In this document: positions 6,043 through 10,335 of the stretch, in pieces
How positions within the stretch are numbered: position 1 is the first letter of the stretch
How the letters are laid out: every line of letters begins with the position of its first letter
Assembly (NCBI GenBank): GCA_023423535.1
Contig: JAFAFL010000058.1
Span: 1 to 10,335 of the forward strand
Direction of reading: 5' to 3'
Source of the DNA: Pseudomonadota bacterium
GTDB lineage: Bacteria; Myxococcota; Myxococcia; Myxococcales; Myxococcaceae
Length of the DNA: 10,335 nt
Made by a program: the position numbers and the translations under genes
Notes under the pieces: generated by a model
The model's database searches: none
What the model was told of the DNA's origin: nothing
Seen by the model: the letters and a program-made list of their open reading frames with translations, nothing else

Positions 6043-7230
6043 ATGTCGGACGCTCCCCCCGAACCTTCACTCGCACCCCGCCTGGAGGAGGTCCTCCAGT
6101 CCCTGCCGGATCCCGACTTCGCCCTGCGACTGCGCGAGGTGTACGAGGCCGCCGCCCGGACGATCCAGCGCCTCGGCGACATGGATCTGCTGCGCTACGA
6201 GAGCACCAGCGTCGAGGGCGCGCCGGACCTCTCGCTGTGGGAGGAGATGGCGCCGGTCATCCGCGACACGGTGGTGGACGTGAACGCGCTGCTCTCCACC
6301 GCGCGCAACAACTTCCCGCCGCCGTCCGAGGAGGGCGAGTTCGACCCGCTGCTTGCGTCGCTCGGAGACGGCGTCCCGCCGGCGAGCGCGGCCATGCAGC
6401 GGCGTCAGTCGGAGGCGGCCTCGGTCATCCAGGCCCTCACGCAGGAGATGGCGGCGCAGATCACCGGCCTCGGCGAGCGCATGCGCAGCCCGCAGGTGGT
6501 GGCGGATCGCTGGAACCTCCTCGCGGATCTGCAGGCCTTCCGCAGCCGCTTCCGCGAGCTCATCGGCGACCTCGTGTACGAGTCCGCCAACGCGTTTGCG
6601 CACGTCTCGCGCGCGGAGGTCGTTCCCTTCTGGCGCGAGGAGCTCGAGGCGACGGTGGCGGTGCGCGCCGCGCTGGCGGATCTCTCGCGGCTGATGACCG
6701 CGCGCGCCCGAGAAGTGGAGAGCTGCGAGCCGGAGGACGTGCAGTGGCACGCGCAGAGGCTCGCGAGGGATCTCGACGCGTTCGGCCGCACGCCGGCGTA
6801 TCGGGGCCTCCGCGCGCAGGACAAGCGGGTGCTCATCGAGTTCCGGCACTCGCTCGCCGAGGTGACCGGTCGCACCGGCCTTCCGCGCGCGGAGCTGCTC
6901 GCCCTGGTCACACCGTTCGGTGAGTTCGCCGCGGGCCTGCTGCGGGTGAACCAGCGGGAGATCCTCCTCGCGCATGATCGAGAAGTGCTCGCCGCGGTGG
7001 GCGTGCAGCTCGAGCAGTCCGAAGCGCTCTGGACGCACCACCCGGAGACCGCACGCGTGGGCTTCCTCACCGCGGTCCGCCACGCGCAGGCGCTCTACGG
7101 TCGAGACGGCGGACTCGACGTGTTCCTGCGCAAGGACCGGAAGGGGACGCTGGCGACGCTCGACGACGCGACCCTCCGCGCCGAGCTGGAGACCTTCCGT
7201 CAGCTGCTGGCCGAGATTCCGCTCGCTTGA
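6043..7230 (+). CDS. unrecognised, mostly helical cytoplasmic protein
   Basis: I do not recognise this 395-residue protein. It is soluble, without a signal peptide or membrane segment, and has a single cysteine (in VESCEPEDV). It is rich in Ala, Leu, Arg and Glu with heptad-like helical stretches, for example around QSEAASVIQALTQEMAAQI, RSRFRELIGDLVYESANAF and AVRAALADLSRLMTARAREV. No nucleotide-binding loop, metal motif or helix-turn-helix stands out. Codon use is like its neighbours and the frame is open throughout, so it is very probably a real gene. It leads a plus-strand block: the HAD phosphatase starts 5 bases after its stop, which suggests co-transcription. It may be specific to myxobacteria (inference). 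A structural or scaffold role is possible but unsupported. Confidence 0.75.
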   Translation: MSDAPPEPSLAPRLEEVLQSLPDPDFALRLREVYEAAARTIQRLGDMDLLRYESTSVEGAPDLSLWEEMAPVIRDTVVDVNALLSTARNNFPPPSEEGEFDPLLASLGDGVPPASAAMQRRQSEAASVIQALTQEMAAQITGLGERMRSPQVVADRWNLLADLQAFRSRFRELIGDLVYESANAFAHVSRAEVVPFWREELEATVAVRAALADLSRLMTARAREVESCEPEDVQWHAQRLARDLDAFGRTPAYRGLRAQDKRVLIEFRHSLAEVTGRTGLPRAELLALVTPFGEFAAGLLRVNQREILLAHDREVLAAVGVQLEQSEALWTHHPETARVGFLTAVRHAQALYGRDGGLDVFLRKDRKGTLATLDDATLRAELETFRQLLAEIPLA

Positions 7231-7235
7231 TTCCG

Positions 7236-8063
7236 ATGATGACGACGAAGACGAAGGGTGAGCCCAGGCCGCTCGCCGAGGCAGACCTTTCCTCCGTTCA
7301 GGCGGTGTTCACCGACGTGGACGGCACGCTGACCTCCGGCGGCAAGCTGGAGAGCACGACGATCCGCGCGCTGGAGGAGCTGAGCGAAGCCGGCCTGCGC
7401 GTGGTGCTCGTGAGCGGAAGGCCCGCAGGCTGGGGCGAGTGCTGGGCGCGCAACCTGCCGGTGGACGGCGTGATCGTGGAGAACGGCGGTCTCTACTTCG
7501 CGCGCGATCCAAAGGATCCTCGTGGAGAGAAGGCGCCCCTGCGGAAGGTCTATGCGCAGAGCGACGAGGAGCGCGCGGTCACTCGTCCGAAGCTCCTGCG
7601 CGAGGTCGCCCGCGCGATGAAGAAGGTCCCCGGCGCCCGGCTGTCGAAGGACAGCGCGTACACAGAGGTGGACGTCGCCATCGACTACAACGAGGAGATC
7701 TCGCTCGGCTCTGAAGCGGCGGACGCCCTCGAGCAGACGCTGCGCGCGCGAGGGATCCAGGCGGTGCGCTCCAACGTGCACGTGAACTGCTGGATCGGCG
7801 AGTTCGACAAGCTCTCCATGGTGCGCGAGTTCATCAGCCGCGAGTGGAAGGGATCGCTCCGCAAGCGAGACGCCCGCTTCGTGTACGCGGGCGATTCCTT
7901 CAACGATTCCCCCATGTTCGGCGCGTTCTCCCTCTCGGTGGGCGTGGCGAACGTGCGCGCGGTGCTCGACCGGATCGACCACCCGCCGGCGTTCATCACC
8001 CGCGCCGCGGAAGGGAAGGGCTTCCGCGAGCTGACCCGCGCGGTGCTGAAGGCGCGCCGGTAG
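7236..8063 (+). CDS. HAD-IIB family phosphatase (Cof-like)
   Basis: A 275-residue haloacid dehalogenase-superfamily phosphatase. Motif I is FTDVDGTLT, with nucleophile Asp27 and acid/base Asp29. Motif II is VVLVSGRP (Ser60). A likely motif III lysine is in the GEFDKLSMV segment, and motif IV is AGDSFNDSPMF (Asp220 and Asp224). The cap sits between motifs II and III, as in the IIB subclass, which includes sugar-phosphate phosphatases such as those for trehalose-6-phosphate, mannosyl-3-phosphoglycerate and sucrose-phosphate, and Cof-type enzymes. The substrate is not determined here. Start choice: ATG 7236 (or the adjacent ATG 7239) lies 5 bases after the upstream stop; a TTG at 7227 overlapping that stop (TTGA) is less likely. 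No strong Shine-Dalgarno is seen, so translation may be coupled to the gene before it. Confidence 0.85.
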   Translation: MMTTKTKGEPRPLAEADLSSVQAVFTDVDGTLTSGGKLESTTIRALEELSEAGLRVVLVSGRPAGWGECWARNLPVDGVIVENGGLYFARDPKDPRGEKAPLRKVYAQSDEERAVTRPKLLREVARAMKKVPGARLSKDSAYTEVDVAIDYNEEISLGSEAADALEQTLRARGIQAVRSNVHVNCWIGEFDKLSMVREFISREWKGSLRKRDARFVYAGDSFNDSPMFGAFSLSVGVANVRAVLDRIDHPPAFITRAAEGKGFRELTRAVLKARR

Positions 8064-8108
8064 CTCGGCGGTAGTCGCACGAGCGGGGCTGCGCTATGCC
8101 CGCGCCCC

Positions 8109-9305
8109 ATGTCCGTCCTCCGACTCGAGCTGCAGAAGGGCCTCGGCCGCCACCTTCGTGCGGGCCACCCGTGGGTGTTCCGGCGCGCGCTGGATCAGCC
8201 GCCGAGGGTGCCCGCCGGCAGTGTGGTGGACCTGACGGAGAACGGCCGCTTCGTCGCGCGCGGCTACTACGATCCCCTCTCCGCGATCAGCGTGCGCGTG
8301 CTCACCCGCGACGAGCACGAGCGCATCGACACCGCCTTCTTCGTCCGCCGCGTGAAGGCCGCGTGGGCGGAGCGACAGGAGCTCATCGACCTCACCGACA
8401 CCGACAGCTTCCGCCTCGTGCACGGCGAGGGCGACGGCCTGCCGGGCGTGGTCGTCGATCTCTACGCCGGCCACGCGGTGCTCAAGCTCTACAGCGCGGG
8501 CCTCACGCCGTACCGGGCGATGATCGTGGACGCGCTGGCGCAGGCGGTGCCGGGCCTGAAAGGCGTGCTCGGCCGCGACGAGGTGGGCCGCGACGACGCG
8601 GATGACGACGAGGACACGCCCTCTGCGCGCGTGCTGTGGGGAGAGAAGCCGCCGGAGCGCATCGCCATCCTCGAGCGCGGCGCGAAGTTCTGGGTCGATC
8701 CGTGGCGCGGACAGAAGACGGGGTTCTTCCTCGACCAGCGCGAGAACCGCTTCCTCATCCGCCGGCTCGCGCAGGGCCGCGACGTCCTCAACTGCTTCGC
8801 CTTCAGCGGAGGCTTCAGCGTCAACGCCGCGCTCGGTGGCGCGAAGAGCGTGTTCAGCGTGGATCAGGACGCGGACGCCGTGGCGCTGGCGCGGGACAAC
8901 TTCGCGCTGAACGATCTCCCTCCGGAGAAGAGCGACTTCCTCGCTGCGGACGTGTTCGAGCTGCTCGCCTCCTTCAAGAAGGAGGGCCGCACCTTCGATC
9001 TGCTGATCCTCGATCCGCCCGCGTTCGCGAAGAGCCAGAAGGCGGTGCAGGCGGCGATCGACGGCTACGCGTCGTTGAACCGTCAGGCGCTCGCGGTGCT
9101 GCGGCCGGGCGGACTGCTGGCCACCGCGTCGTGCTCGGCGCGCGTGTCGCCGGACGCGTTCCTCGGCGCGCTGAAGGAGGCCTCGTTCAAGGCCGGCGTG
9201 GAATTGGCTCTGGTGGAGGAGCGCTACCAGCCGCCCGATCACCCGGTGCGATTGCAGTTCCCGGAGGGCCGCTACCTCAAGTTCCACGTGCTGCGCGCCG
9301 TGTAG
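8109..9305 (+). CDS. rlmI: RlmI-type 23S rRNA (cytosine-C5) methyltransferase
   Basis: This 398-residue protein has the RlmI layout: an N-terminal PUA RNA-binding domain (about 2-75, with HPWVF and RGYYDPLSAISVRVL), a connecting beta domain (VHGEGDGLPGVVVDLYA), and a C-terminal SAM-dependent Rossmann domain. The family signature GQKTGFFLDQRENR is intact; motif I is VLNCFAFSGGFSVNAAL (around 224-240), motif IV is LLILDPPAFAKS (around 298-309) and the catalytic cysteine is in TASCSARVS (Cys342). E. coli RlmI methylates C1962 of 23S rRNA; the same target is expected but not proven here. An acidic insert (GRDDADDDEDTPS) occurs in the linker before the catalytic domain. The gene follows the HAD gene by 45 bases and may belong to the same transcript; TATGCC lies 8 bases before the ATG, and no Shine-Dalgarno is visible. 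Confidence 0.9.
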   Translation: MSVLRLELQKGLGRHLRAGHPWVFRRALDQPPRVPAGSVVDLTENGRFVARGYYDPLSAISVRVLTRDEHERIDTAFFVRRVKAAWAERQELIDLTDTDSFRLVHGEGDGLPGVVVDLYAGHAVLKLYSAGLTPYRAMIVDALAQAVPGLKGVLGRDEVGRDDADDDEDTPSARVLWGEKPPERIAILERGAKFWVDPWRGQKTGFFLDQRENRFLIRRLAQGRDVLNCFAFSGGFSVNAALGGAKSVFSVDQDADAVALARDNFALNDLPPEKSDFLAADVFELLASFKKEGRTFDLLILDPPAFAKSQKAVQAAIDGYASLNRQALAVLRPGGLLATASCSARVSPDAFLGALKEASFKAGVELALVEERYQPPDHPVRLQFPEGRYLKFHVLRAV

Positions 9306-9389
9306 CCGCTGGGGACAGCAAATTTCCTGCAGCCGAGAAGTGCCCGGGCGGATCTCGTCCTCATGTCACGTGCCTTCTGGGCGCAAGTG

Positions 9390-9419
9390 TTGACGCCGGG
9401 ACTCGCTACACCCTAAGAA
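9390..9419 (+). promoter_or_regulatory. candidate sigma-70-type promoter for the downstream lipoprotein
   Basis: TTGACG (9390-9395) is a 5-of-6 match to the -35 consensus. TAAGAA (9414-9419) follows after an 18-base spacer and is a weak -10. The site lies in the 174-base gap after rlmI and would give a 5' leader of roughly 50 bases. A short GGTCC/GGACC hairpin (9438-9442 with 9459-9463) sits in that leader just before the RBS. Confidence 0.4.
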
Positions 9420-9467
9420 GCGCGGGCTTTCAGGGCCGGTCCTGTCCCGCTCACCAGGGGACCCTTC

Positions 9468-9473
9468 AAGGAG
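9468..9473 (+). promoter_or_regulatory. strong ribosome binding site of the lipoprotein gene
   Basis: AAGGAG lies 6 bases before ATG 9480. It is one of the few clear Shine-Dalgarno sites in the window and suggests efficient translation. Confidence 0.8.
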
Positions 9474-9479
9474 AAGTAC

Positions 9480-10058
9480 ATGCGTTCTGTCTCTGTGCTG
9501 TTCGCGGCCGCGGCCGCTTTCCTCATGGCCTGCAACGGCGGCCAGCCCACCACGTACATCGTCGCCATCGACGAGAGTCCGCTCGGCGCACTGCCCCCCA
9601 CCTGCTACGCGAACAACGAGCTTCCGTCCTCGACGACGCGGCAGACCTACGCCAACCTGCGTGGCGAGTATGAGTGGGTGGTCTGGGACGGCATCGACGG
9701 CAACCAGTACCTCAGCATCGGCGGCGCGAACTTCGATCTCGGCCACGCGGCGCCCATTGCGCTCGATACGAACGAGGTCATCGAGGGCAAGGACAACCTC
9801 TTCGCGGGCAGCCGGACCTCCACCCGCATTCCTGAGCAGGGCACCGGCTACAGCTTCGTCCGGACCCGCTCCATCACGGTGAGCTTCGACAACCAGGGGA
9901 CGTCGCCCACGGGGACGATCGACCTCAGCTCCAACTACGTCTGCACCAACTGCGCGCAGGGCGAGACCGAGCAGGTCGGCAACAAGAACTGCTCCACCCG
10001 CATGAGCTGGGCCGGCCGCCGCGTCGACGTGGACCGCATGGCGGTGCACTCGAACTAA
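9480..10058 (+). CDS. lipoprotein of unknown function
   Basis: The 192-residue product has a signal peptide with an alanine-rich core and a lipobox FLMAC (lipidated Cys18), then a probably beta-rich extracytoplasmic domain. Recognisable stretches are YEWVVWDGIDGNQYL, SIGGANFDLGHAAP, RTRSITVSFDNQG and TGTIDLSSNYVCTNC. Four further cysteines could pair: one in LPPTCYAN, the CxxC in YVCTNC, and one near the C-terminus (KNCSTRMSW). I cannot assign a family or function. The gene stands alone: it has its own candidate promoter and strong RBS upstream and an intrinsic terminator 41 bases downstream. The combination suggests a well-expressed envelope protein (inference). Confidence 0.82.
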   Translation: MRSVSVLFAAAAAFLMACNGGQPTTYIVAIDESPLGALPPTCYANNELPSSTTRQTYANLRGEYEWVVWDGIDGNQYLSIGGANFDLGHAAPIALDTNEVIEGKDNLFAGSRTSTRIPEQGTGYSFVRTRSITVSFDNQGTSPTGTIDLSSNYVCTNCAQGETEQVGNKNCSTRMSWAGRRVDVDRMAVHSN

Positions 10059-10099
10059 TCTGGCGCCTCGCGAGCTAGGGTCGAAGTCGCGACTCAAGG

Positions 10100-10136
10100 A
10101 AGGCCCGGATCTTAAGTGATCCGGGCCTTTTTATTT
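10100..10136 (+). terminator. intrinsic (Rho-independent) terminator
   Basis: A perfect 12-base stem (10100-10111 with 10118-10129), a 6-base loop TTAAGT and a T-rich tail through 10136. It ends the lipoprotein transcript. The opposite strand lacks a T-run, so it is directional. Confidence 0.92.
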
Positions 10137-10198
10137 GATGCACTCAATAGGTCCTTGCTCGCGGAGATCTGAATACAAGTAGGCCTAGCCCGGATCGG

Positions 10199-10335
10199 TC
10201 ACACGTATGCGCGGCAGCGGCCACCGGACGCGCTCGCCTGCTGCTCGCGCTCCGCCGGAGCGTCCATGAGCGCGAAGCGGATGTGATTGGACACACGTCT
10301 CCCGCCTCCCGCTGGAGCTGCTTCGTCTTTGGATT
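10199..10335 (-). CDS. possible C-terminal end of a gene running off the right edge
   Basis: On the minus strand, a frame open from the window edge (first full codon at 10333) reads 44 residues to a TGA at 10201-10199. The middle part (RRVSNHIRFALMDAPAEREQQAS) has codons with G/C at nearly every third position, as in the real genes here; the first dozen codons do not. It would converge on the lipoprotein gene, with the terminator lying between the two. No family is recognisable from this fragment. Apart from this and the terminator, I see nothing else in 10059-10335. Confidence 0.35.
   Translation of the reverse strand, partial: SKDEAAPAGGGRRVSNHIRFALMDAPAEREQQASASGGRCRAYV

Noticed and set aside
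6020..6283. ATG at 6020 with a good Shine-Dalgarno (GGGAGGT) opening an 87-codon frame
   Set aside because: The frame overlaps the 395-residue gene out of register and has Arg/Ser-rich shadow composition. The SD match may be coincidental.
8094..9287. A 397-codon minus-strand frame opposite rlmI
   Set aside because: Its composition is typical of an antisense reading of a high-GC gene, and the plus strand carries intact RlmI motifs.
9311..9331. A possible sigma-54 promoter (GGGG...CCTGCA) after rlmI
   Set aside because: The distance between the GG and GC elements does not match the fixed -24/-12 spacing.

Overview
The window is about 10.3 kb of GC-rich DNA with strong G/C preference at third codon positions. 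It looks like a bacterial chromosome, most probably from a myxobacterium (Myxococcota). That is inferred from base composition, three small lipoproteins with little recognisable homology, and the style of the coding sequences; no rRNA or other phylogenetic marker is present. No insertion sequence, prophage, CRISPR array or tRNA was recognised.

Layout. (1) 1-539, minus strand: a type II toxin-antitoxin pair. The antitoxin looks complete. The ParE/RelE-type toxin starts in a 4-base GTGA overlap but stops after about 65 residues, without the C-terminal half of the fold, so the left end looks like a recombination scar. (2) 625-2272, minus: a stand-alone PaaZ/BoxD-type CoA-linked semialdehyde dehydrogenase with a large hairpin behind it. 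(3) 2302-3318, plus: an M19 (renal dipeptidase family) metallopeptidase that diverges from the dehydrogenase across only 29 bases. (4) 3356-3736, plus: a lipoprotein built from two six-cysteine repeats. It converges on (5) 3761-4132, minus: a small acidic, low-complexity lipoprotein. (6) 4246-5993, minus: a two-gene unit of a CorA-family transporter followed 2 bases later by an alpha/beta hydrolase, with a GC hairpin behind. (7) 6043-9305, plus: a three-gene block of an unrecognised helical protein, a HAD-IIB phosphatase and an RlmI-type rRNA methyltransferase. It diverges from corA across 49 bases. (8) 9390-10136, plus: a monocistronic lipoprotein with its own promoter-like sequence, strong RBS and a textbook intrinsic terminator. 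(9) The right edge may hold the C-terminal end of a minus-strand gene.

These are mostly unrelated housekeeping or accessory functions side by side: semialdehyde oxidation, dipeptide hydrolysis, divalent-cation transport, sugar-phosphate-type dephosphorylation and rRNA modification. I see no evidence for a single new multi-gene system. The points most worth a second look are the truncated toxin, the CorA with GQN in place of the signature GMN, the duplicated six-cysteine lipoprotein, the unrecognised 395-residue protein, and several genes that lack a Shine-Dalgarno but carry a -10-like hexamer 6-10 bases before the start codon, which suggests leaderless transcripts.
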